In this document: one piece after another, positions 1-6,621 of the stretch | How positions within the stretch are numbered: the stretch's first letter is position 1 | Layout: each line of letters starts with the position of its first letter | Origin: JALGWN01 sp964598025 | GTDB taxonomy: Bacteria > Arandabacterota > Arandabacteria > Arandabacterales > Arandabacteraceae | Assembly (NCBI GenBank): GCA_964598025.1 | Contig: CAZRAU010000126.1 | Location: forward strand, 1-8,168 | Reading direction: 5' to 3' | DNA: 8,168 bases | Notes under the pieces: generated by a model | Database searches by the model: none | The model's input: the letters and a program-made list of their open reading frames with translations, nothing else | What the model was told of the DNA's origin: nothing | Position numbers and translations under genes: made by a program

Positions 1-318
1 CACATTCTCGCCGGCGGTCAGCACCGGTATGAGGTTATAGGCCTGAAAGACGAAGCCGATGTGGTGCAGCCGGAAGTCCACTCTCCTGCTCCCCGAGAGC
101 GTCGTGATATCCTCTCCGCCGACCCAAACGCTGCCCGCCGATGGGCGGTCCAGGCCCCCGATCACGTTTAGCAATGTGGTCTTGCCTGAACCGGAGGGTC
201 CGATGATCGCGGCAAACTCGCCTTTACCCACTTCAAAGGAGACATGATCGAGTGCGTGTACCGGGACGCCTTCGTCATCATAGACCTTGCTGATGTTCTC
301 CACTTTGAGAATCGCCAT
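1..318 (-). CDS. ABC transporter ATP-binding protein, LolD/MacB type (partial, N-terminal 106 residues)
   Basis: This is the nucleotide-binding subunit of a lipoprotein- or substrate-extruding ABC transporter; it would hydrolyse ATP on the cytoplasmic face of the inner membrane to drive the two permeases encoded just upstream. Visible are the opening MAILKVENISKVY, the Walker A motif GPSGSGKTT at about residues 40-48, the GGLDRPSAGSV stretch typical of the LolD/MacB/FtsE group, and the Q-loop FQAYNLIPVLTAGENV near residue 92. The ABC signature, Walker B and H-loop lie beyond the left edge, so the gene is cut by the window, not truncated. The ATG at 318 is preceded by GAGGAG six bases upstream. 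It is the fourth gene of the operon, 57 bp after the second permease. The family is certain; the exact substrate is not visible. Confidence 0.95.
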   Translation of the reverse strand, partial: MAILKVENISKVYDDEGVPVHALDHVSFEVGKGEFAAIIGPSGSGKTTLLNVIGGLDRPSAGSVWVGGEDITTLSGSRRVDFRLHHIGFVFQAYNLIPVLTAGENV

Positions 319-375
319 TTTCCGCTCCTCTTGACTTCCGACTCCCTCCCGCCGTCCGCTCCCGAGCGCCGGTTA

Positions 376-1587
376 CTACCATGTCCGCATCGCCCCGGCG
401 GGATCAAGCTGTGTGGCCTTGATCCCGGGGTAAACGGCCGACAGAAACGCCGTGGCCATGACCAGCAGGGTCAGAACCAAATAGAGAGCGGAGGGGACCG
501 ATGCATAAAGCCTCGTGCCGATCCCGAAAGCGCTCAGGCCCTGTGCGAACATGGAGAGATCTATGCCTTTTCTCGCAAGGTGAAAGACGGTCAGGTAGCC
601 TGCCGCGATGCCGACCGCACCACCGAGACTGCATACCCAGAAGGCCTCGAGCGCAAGCAGGCCGAAGAGCCTCCAGGGTCCCATGCCCAGCGCTGTCAGC
701 ACTCCGAACTCACGTATCCGATCCAGCAGGGACATCAGCATCGTGTTGGTCACTCCGAATAGGAGGCCGAGCATGATGACCGCCAGAAAGATATAGAGCA
801 TCCTGGCTGTCACGCCGGTGAGATAGCTGAGTTCCGGAGCCAGCTGCTTCCAGGTCCTCGTGACCAGCCGGGGATACGCTTCCCGTATAGTCGCCGCACT
901 CCCATCCAGATCGCTGCCGGGACGGAGAAGGACGGCGACCTCGTGATACCCGGCTCCGGGGCCGATGATGCTCTTGAGGTCGACGGCCCTCACAAAGACA
1001 GTCATCCGGTCGAACTCTGACGATGCCGTCCTGAAGATGCCGCAGATCCTGAAAGCTCCTGAGACAATGCTCTCGTCCTCACCTTGAAAGGTAAGCACCA
1101 GCTTGGATCCAAGCTTGAGTCCGAGCCTGTCGGCAAGCTTCCGTCCTACCAGGACCGGGTCGGTGTACTCCCCGAAATAGGAGCCCTCGATAACGTGATC
1201 GGCGACATCGGTTAGGGTGCTCTCGGCCTCCACCTCTATGCCCAGGATACTGACGCCCTGGGAATTGGTTGGTGAGGAGACCATACCGCTTATAACCATC
1301 CTGCGGACGGCCGCCTCGGTGAAAGACTTGCTGCGAAGGAACCCGATCAGTCCGTCGATTTCCGGAACCGTGTCGCCTATCTGCTTGTCTTCAAGGAAAC
1401 CGGCATTGTGGATCTGAATGCTGCCAAGCCGCGTACTGATTGCGGTTTTCACCATCTGGTCGGTCATCCCATACATGATTCCCGACGCAAACAGCCCTCC
1501 CCAGACGCCGAGCGCGATCGCCGCAACGAGGACCAGGCTTCGCCTCTTGCTTCGCCACACGTTCTTCCAGGCCAGCGCGAACAGCAA
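376..1587 (-). CDS. FtsX/MacB-type ABC transporter permease, second of the pair
   Basis: A 403-residue inner-membrane permease of the FtsX/LolC/MacB class. It has one membrane segment near the N-terminus (about 17-38), a large periplasmic domain (about 40-260), then three more segments (about 263-286, 308-335 and 366-391). The cytoplasmic motif DRIREFGVLTALGM (about 289-302), which contacts the ATPase in this family, and the C-terminal ending LDPAGAMRTW are typical. I chose a TTG start at 1587: it lies six bases after AAGGGG, just past the stop of the preceding permease, and gives the family-like start MLFALAWKNVWRSKRR. An in-frame GTG at 1659 would add 24 residues, overlap the preceding gene by 58 bp and give an atypical N-terminus. 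It is related to, but clearly different from, the other permease, which suggests a heterodimer as in LolCE. Substrate unknown. Confidence 0.93.
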   Translation of the reverse strand: MLFALAWKNVWRSKRRSLVLVAAIALGVWGGLFASGIMYGMTDQMVKTAISTRLGSIQIHNAGFLEDKQIGDTVPEIDGLIGFLRSKSFTEAAVRRMVISGMVSSPTNSQGVSILGIEVEAESTLTDVADHVIEGSYFGEYTDPVLVGRKLADRLGLKLGSKLVLTFQGEDESIVSGAFRICGIFRTASSEFDRMTVFVRAVDLKSIIGPGAGYHEVAVLLRPGSDLDGSAATIREAYPRLVTRTWKQLAPELSYLTGVTARMLYIFLAVIMLGLLFGVTNTMLMSLLDRIREFGVLTALGMGPWRLFGLLALEAFWVCSLGGAVGIAAGYLTVFHLARKGIDLSMFAQGLSAFGIGTRLYASVPSALYLVLTLLVMATAFLSAVYPGIKATQLDPAGAMRTW

Positions 1588-1599
1588 CTCAAACCCCTT
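1588..1599 (-). promoter_or_regulatory. Ribosome binding site deciding a TTG start
   Basis: On the minus strand AAGGGG (1599-1594) sits six bases before TTG at 1587 and just after the TAG stop of the first permease (1604-1602). The position supports TTG as the start of the second permease and suggests tight translational linkage between the two. Confidence 0.6.
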
Positions 1600-1601
1600 C
1601 G

Positions 1602-2825
1602 CTACGACCTGAGTGCTTTTGTCAGCCTCAGGTGGGTAATGTAAAAGACCGGATAGCACGAGGCTGCAGCCGCCAGTGCTAGGACGATCAGTATCTGGTG
1701 AAGCAGAATGAACGGATCGAGCGAGACCGGCAGCAAGGGCTCGAAGCCATACTTCAGCATAGCTTCGACCGCGTCCCCACCGAGTCTGATCGGGTGGTAG
1801 TACCAGTACAGTATGATCGGCAGAGTCACCAGGATTCCCGACACCACCCCCTGCATCGCAATCGCCACCGATTCCATCATTGTCACCATGATCAGCCGGG
1901 ATTTCCTCATCCCCAATGCGATCAATACGCCGAATTCCCTGGCGCGCTCGGCCGCCATCATCATCACGGTGCCGAGGATGCCGAAGCCGATGACGATGTA
2001 CAGAATTATTATCATCATCGCGCCTCCGGCTGAATCCAGTTCAATCGATTGAACCACGTCCGGCACTAGTTCTCGCCAGGTCATGACCTCATACCCGGGT
2101 CCGGGGAATAGAGAAACCAGGCGGGACTTCGCTTCATCGAGGTGCTTCTGAGCATCTATCATGATTGCCACGTTGTCCACCATGTTCGGGGCGGCAAAGA
2201 AGTATTGCGCGGCCGCAAGCGGCATGAAGACCATGGTGGTATTGAACTCAGGGGTCGGGTATTCGATTAGGCCTGCGACCGCGTACTTGCCTGCGGCGAT
2301 CATCCCGTGATAGCCCTGGCCGTAGAGCACTATTGTGTCTCCGACATCCGCCTTGAGCAGGCGGGCAAGCCCCGCGGCTACCAGTACGGCTTCGTCCCCC
2401 GCAGAGAGGTAGCGCCCCGCGCTGAGCTTGGCTGAGAGGTGTGCCAGCCCATCTTCGTCTTCAGGAGATATGCCGATCACGCTCGCCCCGGCGGTGGCCG
2501 AACCATAGCCGGCGAGGGCGAAGCCTTCCAGACGCGGTACCACTCTTGTGACGTGCTTTGCCCCCATGGCTTTTGCCCGGAAGGCCTTGTCGTAGGTGAA
2601 GCTGCGGTCAAGCGATCTCACGTCCCAGTAACCCGCTGCATGTATCTGGATGTACCCGGAGTAGAATCCCACCACGCTCTCTATCATATGGTCATATGAG
2701 CCGTTCTGCATGGCCCGGGTGATCCAGGCAAGGGACATGGCAAAGAGAATCGAGGCGGCCGAGATCAGCGTGCGCCGTCGGTTGCGCCAGAGATTCCTCC
2801 AGGCGAGAACCAGGTGCATTCGCAT
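1602..2825 (-). CDS. FtsX/MacB-type ABC transporter permease, first of the pair
   Basis: A 407-residue inner-membrane permease. It starts MRMHLVLAWRNLWRNRRR, a positively charged cytoplasmic end typical of FtsX-like permeases, followed by one membrane helix (about 19-37), a periplasmic domain (about 40-265) and three helices (about 267-290, 320-343 and 371-395). The coupling-helix motif AAERAREFGVLIALGM (about 281-296) is plain. The ATG at 2825 follows GAGGGG by six bases and lies 10 bp after the stop of the LolA-like gene; a second in-frame ATG two codons later is also possible. It probably pairs with the second permease and the ATPase to form a four-TM-per-subunit exporter of the LolCDE/MacB superfamily. 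The family is clear; whether it moves lipoproteins, lipids or another compound cannot be read from the sequence. Confidence 0.94.
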   Translation of the reverse strand: MRMHLVLAWRNLWRNRRRTLISAASILFAMSLAWITRAMQNGSYDHMIESVVGFYSGYIQIHAAGYWDVRSLDRSFTYDKAFRAKAMGAKHVTRVVPRLEGFALAGYGSATAGASVIGISPEDEDGLAHLSAKLSAGRYLSAGDEAVLVAAGLARLLKADVGDTIVLYGQGYHGMIAAGKYAVAGLIEYPTPEFNTTMVFMPLAAAQYFFAAPNMVDNVAIMIDAQKHLDEAKSRLVSLFPGPGYEVMTWRELVPDVVQSIELDSAGGAMMIIILYIVIGFGILGTVMMMAAERAREFGVLIALGMRKSRLIMVTMMESVAIAMQGVVSGILVTLPIILYWYYHPIRLGGDAVEAMLKYGFEPLLPVSLDPFILLHQILIVLALAAAASCYPVFYITHLRLTKALRS

Positions 2826-2835
2826 TTACGGCCCC

Positions 2836-3597
2836 TCAGCGGACGCGTTTCATGTTCTGAATGGAAAAGAACGATTGCTTGACGTCTACGTCGAAATCGA
2901 GGTGCGTGTATTCGAGGATCGTCTTTTCTCCCGCCTTGTCCGTGGGGAGTATCTCCAAGCGGGTCGGAATCGTCCGTCCGCCCATCTCCTGGACCTTGCT
3001 TCCGACCATCCTCCGGACCAGGTTCTTTCCCTCATCGTAGTAGTCGGTCTGAAGCTCGAGAACGCCCTCTTTCGATATGAACAATAGTATCTCCCCCCAG
3101 ACCACCGCAGCGTCGGGTTTGGGGATCAATCTGATCCTATAACAATCGTAGCCGCCGACTGTGGAATCCCCCGCGAAGCTCTGCACGTAATCGGTGACTA
3201 TTGAGGACTCTTTCACCAGGTCGTCATTGGTGAAATCCGAACCCATCCAGGATTGCATCATCATCGAGGGCGGGATCTTTATCCTACGCCCTATGCTGGG
3301 GATCCAGTTCCAGATTTCATTCCCCCGTTTCAAAGTCACCTGGCCCTTTTCGCGGGGCGGGGCCGTCATCAGGACCAGAGCGTACTCGGTACCCAGCATC
3401 CACGACTTCATAGACATCTCCCGCGACCAGTCGGGTTTGACGATCGTCATGCTTATCTCGGCATACTGGGAGCCACCTCGCATCTTCTCATCGGCGCGTT
3501 TAACGATCTCGTGGGCATCCTGAGCGATCGACTCACCCGGGGTGATGAGGAAAGCAAGGATTGCTATGACAGCGTATATGAGAGCGGCTTTCTTCAT
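2836..3597 (-). CDS. LolA-like outer-membrane lipoprotein-sorting protein
   Basis: A 253-residue exported protein. The N-terminus MKKAALIYAVIAILAFLITP is a classic Sec signal peptide, with likely cleavage after SIA (residue 25), giving a periplasmic protein. The middle holds WNWIPSIGRRIKIPPS (about 96-111) and MGSDFTNDDLVKE (about 118-130), the hallmark stretch of the group annotated as outer membrane lipoprotein-sorting protein, a LolA/LolB-like beta-barrel fold that binds acyl chains. Its place as first gene before two FtsX-type permeases and an ATPase is a familiar arrangement and points to a carrier working with that transporter. The start at 3597 is chosen for the signal peptide; the Shine-Dalgarno there is weak. 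An upstream in-frame extension to 3801 would bury the signal sequence and has no family-like content. The true cargo is unknown. Confidence 0.9.
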   Translation of the reverse strand: MKKAALIYAVIAILAFLITPGESIAQDAHEIVKRADEKMRGGSQYAEISMTIVKPDWSREMSMKSWMLGTEYALVLMTAPPREKGQVTLKRGNEIWNWIPSIGRRIKIPPSMMMQSWMGSDFTNDDLVKESSIVTDYVQSFAGDSTVGGYDCYRIRLIPKPDAAVVWGEILLFISKEGVLELQTDYYDEGKNLVRRMVGSKVQEMGGRTIPTRLEILPTDKAGEKTILEYTHLDFDVDVKQSFFSIQNMKRVR

Positions 3598-3654
3598 TTC
3601 CGATTCGTTACTGGTCGAATACACCGGCCTGGACCCCCACGACCGTTCCCGAAG

Positions 3655-3660
3655 TCTATA
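3655..3660 (-). promoter_or_regulatory. Possible -10 element for the transporter operon
   Basis: TATAGA on the minus strand lies 57 bases upstream of the start of the LolA-like gene. No convincing -35 hexamer is seen at the right spacing, only weak T-rich sequence (TCTTTA), so this is a tentative call. Confidence 0.25.
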
Positions 3661-3940
3661 TGATGAGGTGCTCAAGATAAAGAGGAATCTGTTCCAGTCC
3701 GAGGCGCGCTCAGGGCTGCGTGCGGCCGGAAAGCAGTACCCCGGGTTTCGCGGGGGCATATCCACCGATCGGTCCAGGTGCACACGCCACAGCTTCTCCA
3801 TCTTATAAGGCGGGATCCGATCACGTGGAACGCTTCCTAATCTGCCCCCATTTTCGTTGGAGAAGGAAGTCTACACCAAAAACCGCGTATCCGAAATGGA
3901 CCAACATAATGGGTGCGCACCAAGCACCATCAGAGAGTAA

Positions 3941-4036
3941 TGGCTCTCAAGGCAAATGGTTCCGGGCGCGGTCTTGTGGGATTTCGTTGGGGTTGTGGCA
4001 AGGCGGATTGCCAGGGGCCATACCAGGATTGCGCGG
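3941..4036 (+). repeat. Diverged dispersed repeat, copy 1 (coding-like relic)
   Basis: This segment aligns without gaps to 7796-7891 at about 67 of 96 positions by my hand count, with identical blocks such as GGCAAATG and GTCTTGTGGGAT. In one frame both copies read as related peptides: here GLVGF followed by a cysteine pattern (GCGK, then DCQG) ending QDCA; there SLVGY with a comparable pattern ending QDCA. In the last half, differences fall mostly at third codon positions, as expected for a once-coding sequence. I do not recognise the family. Confidence 0.55.
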
Positions 4037-4132
4037 CGGGCCCAAATGGCCGCGGCCCCTTTATGCTGACAGGCTTCCCCTCGACCTTCTTAGGAAGGCA
4101 AATACCCGTAGCATCCTCTCGAGAGCGCGTTA

Positions 4133-4138
4133 TATAAT
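4133..4138 (+). promoter_or_regulatory. TATAAT -10 box for the TauE-like gene
   Basis: A perfect TATAAT sits 34 bases before the ATG at 4172. The expected -35 region (near 4110-4115) does not resemble TTGACA, so the promoter may be weak or activator-dependent. Transcription would start near 4145, giving a short leader that includes AGGAG at 4157-4161. Confidence 0.5.
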
Positions 4139-4171
4139 CCCGTAGTCTTTGGTGACAGGAGACTTAGAATC

Positions 4172-4945
4172 ATGGTGATGCCGCCTTCAGTGGCAGTTGG
4201 GCTGGGAGTCGTGATAGGGGTTTCTTCCGGGCTCTTCGGCGTTGGTGGCAGCAGCGTGGCGACCCCACTGCTTCGGATGTTCGGGATCCCGCGCTTCCTG
4301 GCGCTGGCGACTCCCCTCCCCGTGAATCTACCGACCGCAATCGTAGGCGGCGTAGCCTATTGGCTGAAAGGGAGGGTGCGTGGCCGGATTGTGTTCTGGA
4401 CCTCGCTGGCCGGGTCTCCTGCCGTGGTCGGTGGGTCTTACCTGAGCGGCCATGTGCCCGGGCGAATCCTGATGGCCCTCACCGGAGCCTTTGTCACGGC
4501 GGTTGGCACGTGGCTGATGCGCAGGAGGATGGGGCCGGCCGATGGGCCACAATGGACCCCTGTGTGGCTGTTGCTGGGGCTGGGCGCAGTTGTGGGAGTT
4601 CTTTCGGGCCTGCTGGCCAACGGAGGCGGGTTCCTCCTCGTGCCAGCGTACCTCGTGCTCTGCAGGCTAAGCATCCAGGAAGCGGCCGCGACGTCGCTTG
4701 TAGTGGCATCGTTCCTGGCGATACCGGGGACCGTCGTACACATGAGGCTAGGACACATCGACCTCAACCTTGCGCTTCATCTGGCGATCGGCGCCGCCCC
4801 GGCGACCTACCTGGGCGCCCGCGTGGGGCTGGCCCTGAAGAGACACCAGGCCCGCTGGCTCTTCGCCTTATTCCTGTTGGGATTAGGCCTGTTCTTCTTG
4901 GCCCGGACCTTCTACCGGGCCGAAATGTACGGATGGTTTTCATAA
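4172..4945 (+). CDS. TauE/SafE-family (DUF81) sulfite/organosulfur-type membrane permease
   Basis: A 257-residue polytopic inner-membrane protein of the TauE/SafE family, whose members are proposed to export sulfite, sulfoacetate or related anions. About eight membrane segments are visible. The family's internal duplication is clear: GVSSGLFGVGGSSVATPLL (about 16-34) in the first half mirrors GVLSGLLANGGGFLLVPAY (about 142-160) in the second, each followed by a P/T-rich helix. The length matches the usual 240-270 residues. AGGAG at 4157-4161 is 10 bases before the chosen ATG (4172); an in-frame ATG at 4178 is the alternative. The gene stands alone between spacers, with no sulfur-metabolism neighbours visible, so the substrate stays open. 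Confidence 0.92.
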   Translation: MVMPPSVAVGLGVVIGVSSGLFGVGGSSVATPLLRMFGIPRFLALATPLPVNLPTAIVGGVAYWLKGRVRGRIVFWTSLAGSPAVVGGSYLSGHVPGRILMALTGAFVTAVGTWLMRRRMGPADGPQWTPVWLLLGLGAVVGVLSGLLANGGGFLLVPAYLVLCRLSIQEAAATSLVVASFLAIPGTVVHMRLGHIDLNLALHLAIGAAPATYLGARVGLALKRHQARWLFALFLLGLGLFFLARTFYRAEMYGWFS

Positions 4946-4950
4946 GGGGT

Positions 4951-4965
4951 GCGCCGCGGGGGCGC
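4951..4965 (+). terminator. Possible short hairpin after the TauE-like gene
   Basis: GCGCC, a five-base loop, then GGCGC lie six bases after the TAA stop. The stem is GC-only but short and no T-run follows, so it is a weak candidate for a transcription end. Confidence 0.2.
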
Positions 4966-5224
4966 GGAGAGCGACCGGTACCCTTATTCCATACGGCTGA
5001 CTGGACCAGCTCTTCCGTAAAGACCCCCACGGCGTCGAACCCTATCCGCAACTGGAGCGGCAATCCGGGGTTGTCCACGTGGTTTGAGAGCTGTATGCTT
5101 TCTTGGTAACGCCACAGGAGGTGGCCTACCCCCGATAGTGATACCACCTAGTTATACGGTTTTTCAAGCACCGGAGCGGTTCGAAGAGCTCGGAAGCGTC
5201 TCGCAGCTCACCTCTCCCAGAGCT

Positions 5225-6085
5225 CTACTTGTACATTGCTTTGATACTGCCCCAGCTACTGGGTTCCGCGCCCGAGGGGCCGCTACAACCTACGTAGAGC
5301 GTCAGAACCCATTCGATGAACCCGAACTGCGAAACATCAGCAGTTGTATCACATCCATCAACAAAGCCCAGCGGAGGCCAGAACTCGAAGGGAGAAAGCC
5401 CCACATATCCTGAGTGCACTTCCGGTTCTGGACCACCACACTGACCCCGAGGGTAGACCGCCGGCAGACAGCCGATGTCATGCATCTCACACCCCGACTC
5501 CACCGGCGCGCAAATGTTGTCAAAGCCAATGTAAGGATAGGCGGCATCCTGACCCACCATGGTCATGGTTACTGCGATATTCGGATACATGAGGCCATAC
5601 TCGCAGCACGAGCAGACCGAAAGAGGCGGGTCAATCCGGATATAGTTCCATCCCTTACGGGTTTCAGCCGGCCCGCTGTTCCAGAGCCGAGTGAAAGGAT
5701 TCTGGCTGGTCCCTGAGCAATAAACGTCGAACTCCACTGTGAAAAGCCCGGGATAGATCGTACCGTAGCCGGCAAAGTCCAGTATTCGCATGGCCTCAAG
5801 GGTATTGCAGTTGCCGGGATCCAACTCGGACCATCCACCCGTGCTAACGTCACCTATCCTGAAACAAGCACCAAGGATGTCGCCGGGGACCCAACCGAAG
5901 AACCCCCAGAACCACGAATCAGTCGGGCAGGGTACATAGTAGTAGTACTGGAGCGCATTATCATAGGGAGGCCCGACTCCAAAGTCCTCTTTCATCTGGA
6001 AAGCGTGCTGCTCGAGGTGCCCCACGGGGAAAGCGGAGGTGGCAAGCAGAGACACAAACAACACCACGAGCAGGGACCTAGTCAT
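5225..6085 (-). CDS. Secreted cysteine-rich protein of unknown family, paralog A
   Basis: A 286-residue protein of no family I recognise. MTRSLLVVLFVSLLATSA is a signal peptide, so it is exported. The ATG at 6085 is preceded by AAGGAGG with five bases of spacing, far better than the ATG-type starts upstream (for example 6373), which lie in non-family sequence. The mature part holds QYYYYVPCPTDSWFW (about 46-60), IGDVSTGGW (about 77-85), LWNSGP (about 134-139), WNYIRIDPPLSVCSC (about 146-160), ESGCEMHDIGCLPAVYPR (about 196-213), PEVHSGY, DTTADVSQFGF, and the C-terminal WGSIKAMYK. All of these match the divergent gene at 6622-7494. Evenly spread cysteines, many in shared positions, suggest disulphides outside the cytoplasm. 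The aromatic and Gly/Pro-rich make-up hints at a beta-sandwich, which is inference only. Confidence 0.88.
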   Translation of the reverse strand: MTRSLLVVLFVSLLATSAFPVGHLEQHAFQMKEDFGVGPPYDNALQYYYYVPCPTDSWFWGFFGWVPGDILGACFRIGDVSTGGWSELDPGNCNTLEAMRILDFAGYGTIYPGLFTVEFDVYCSGTSQNPFTRLWNSGPAETRKGWNYIRIDPPLSVCSCCEYGLMYPNIAVTMTMVGQDAAYPYIGFDNICAPVESGCEMHDIGCLPAVYPRGQCGGPEPEVHSGYVGLSPFEFWPPLGFVDGCDTTADVSQFGFIEWVLTLYVGCSGPSGAEPSSWGSIKAMYK

Positions 6086-6127
6086 GACACCCTCCTTCTG
6101 GGTGCGGTCCAACTCTCCGACATTCGC

Positions 6128-6133
6128 ATTATA
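6128..6133 (-). promoter_or_regulatory. TATAAT -10 box for paralog A
   Basis: A perfect TATAAT on the minus strand lies 42 bases upstream of the ATG at 6085, placing transcription start near 6121. No good -35 is seen at 16-18 bases; TTGTCG lies 21 bases away, which is too far. Confidence 0.45.
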
Positions 6134-6250
6134 CCTGATGTGGTACGTTAATGGCGACAATAATCCATGGGTATTGCAGCGGATACTCATCCGGCCAGGG
6201 ACATCCCGCGCGCTGAGACAATGGAATGACAATGGCTCCTGGGCAGGATT

Positions 6251-6270
6251 CCCTTCGGCCTCGCTCAGGG
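6251..6270. repeat. Interrupted palindromic repeat beside the GIY-YIG relic
   Basis: The segment begins CCCTTCGG and ends GCTCAGGG, with CCCT/AGGG arms and internal CG pairs. From memory, a near-identical motif (CCCTTCGAC...GCTCAGGG, followed by CAAGC) is scattered through many environmental bacterial genomes, often right after GIY-YIG endonuclease genes. Here it lies five bases from the stop of such a relic, on the expected side. Confidence 0.55.
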
Positions 6271-6275
6271 CAAGC

Positions 6276-6392
6276 TCACTTGGTCCGGCGACCCTCGGTG
6301 ATTGAGAGCTTCTTCGCCCGCCTCCATTCCCTGATCTGACCCTCTCTTGCCACCGCCTCATCCCTCGTTTCATGCCTGTCCTTATATAGCAA
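6276..6392 (-). pseudogene. Truncated GIY-YIG endonuclease relic (C-terminal part only)
   Basis: The last 38 residues of a minus-strand frame read LLYKDRHETRDEAVAREG followed by QIREWRRAKKLSITEG. They match the C-terminal end of stand-alone GIY-YIG nucleases (UPF0213/YhbQ-like), where a segment of the form TREEAxxREKQIKxWxRxKKxxLI follows the catalytic core. The catalytic GIY and YIG strands, the arginine helix and the start are absent: upstream, the same frame (to 6545) has Pro/Gln-rich sequence that does not fit the family. So it is a 5'-truncated, probably dead fragment. Its 3' end abuts the palindromic repeat, and the relic sits inside the regulatory spacer of the two paralogs, suggesting old insertion and decay. 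The family call comes from recognition of the pattern and is moderately sure. Confidence 0.6.
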
Positions 6393-6474
6393 TATGGCAG
6401 ATTCTGCAGGAGGCGTTGTCAAGAAAGCCTGAAGCCTCGGCGCAGGCTGGAGTTGAGGCAAGACCACAGAAGGC

Positions 6475-6503
6475 TTGACGGGTGCATACACCTGTGAGAT
6501 ACT
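6475..6503 (+). promoter_or_regulatory. Sigma70-type promoter with extended -10 for paralog B
   Basis: TTGACG (6475-6480) and GATACT (6498-6503) are 17 bases apart, and TGA immediately before the -10 gives the extended TGn motif. Transcription would start near 6510, leaving a leader of about 110 bases before the ATG at 6622, long enough to hold regulation. Confidence 0.5.
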
Positions 6504-6621
6504 TTGGTAGCCGCGTGGTTCCTGTCTCAACAGATCTCGCGGCATAGTTGCTGTCGCTGTTCATTGCTACGGGCGGGCAATGCTATCAGGTTCGCGCGGG
6601 GGCCGAAATGGGGGTGCTATC

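Larger units (their letters stand above)
3598..4171. other. 574 bp gene-poor divergent spacer
   Basis: The stretch separates the leftward transporter operon from the rightward TauE-like gene. It holds the tentative operon -10, a diverged repeat copy (3941-4036) and a TATAAT box (4133-4138). An open frame from a GTG at 3913 to 4137 has no good ribosome binding site and is more likely a remnant. I see nothing recognisable in roughly 3665-3935. Confidence 0.5.
6086..6621. other. 536 bp shared upstream region of the divergent paralogs
   Basis: The spacer carries a candidate promoter for each paralog (6128-6133 minus, 6475-6503 plus). Between them are a palindromic repeat (6251-6270) and a truncated GIY-YIG relic (6276-6392). 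The rest, about 6134-6250 and 6393-6474, shows nothing I can name apart from sequence flanking the repeat. Confidence 0.5.

Noticed and set aside
244..762. 172-residue plus-strand ORF opposite the transporter genes
   Set aside because: Antisense to the ATPase and second permease, charged low-complexity composition, no ribosome binding site: a shadow frame.
3598..3801. N-terminal extension of the LolA-like protein by 68 residues
   Set aside because: It would place a clear signal peptide in the middle of the protein, and the extra residues look like non-coding translation.
3913..4137. 74-residue plus-strand ORF as a real gene
   Set aside because: It starts at a GTG without a good ribosome binding site, runs into the TATAAT promoter of the next gene, and only its repeat part has any similarity; better explained as a relic.
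5111..5125. Small palindrome GCCAC/GTGGC in the spacer after the TauE-like gene
   Set aside because: A five-base stem is common by chance, and nothing around it suggests a terminator, operator or attachment site.
4764..5147. 127-residue minus-strand ORF overlapping the end of the TauE-like gene
   Set aside because: About half is antisense to a confident gene and the rest shows no family I recognise or ribosome binding site; a decayed fragment in 4980-5100 cannot be excluded.
5084..5413. 109-residue plus-strand ORF
   Set aside because: More than half is antisense to paralog A and it has no signal or motif.
6086..6373. N-terminal extension of paralog A by 96 residues
   Set aside because: It would bury the signal peptide and bypass the AAGGAGG site; part of it reads through the GIY-YIG relic and the palindromic repeat in the wrong frame.
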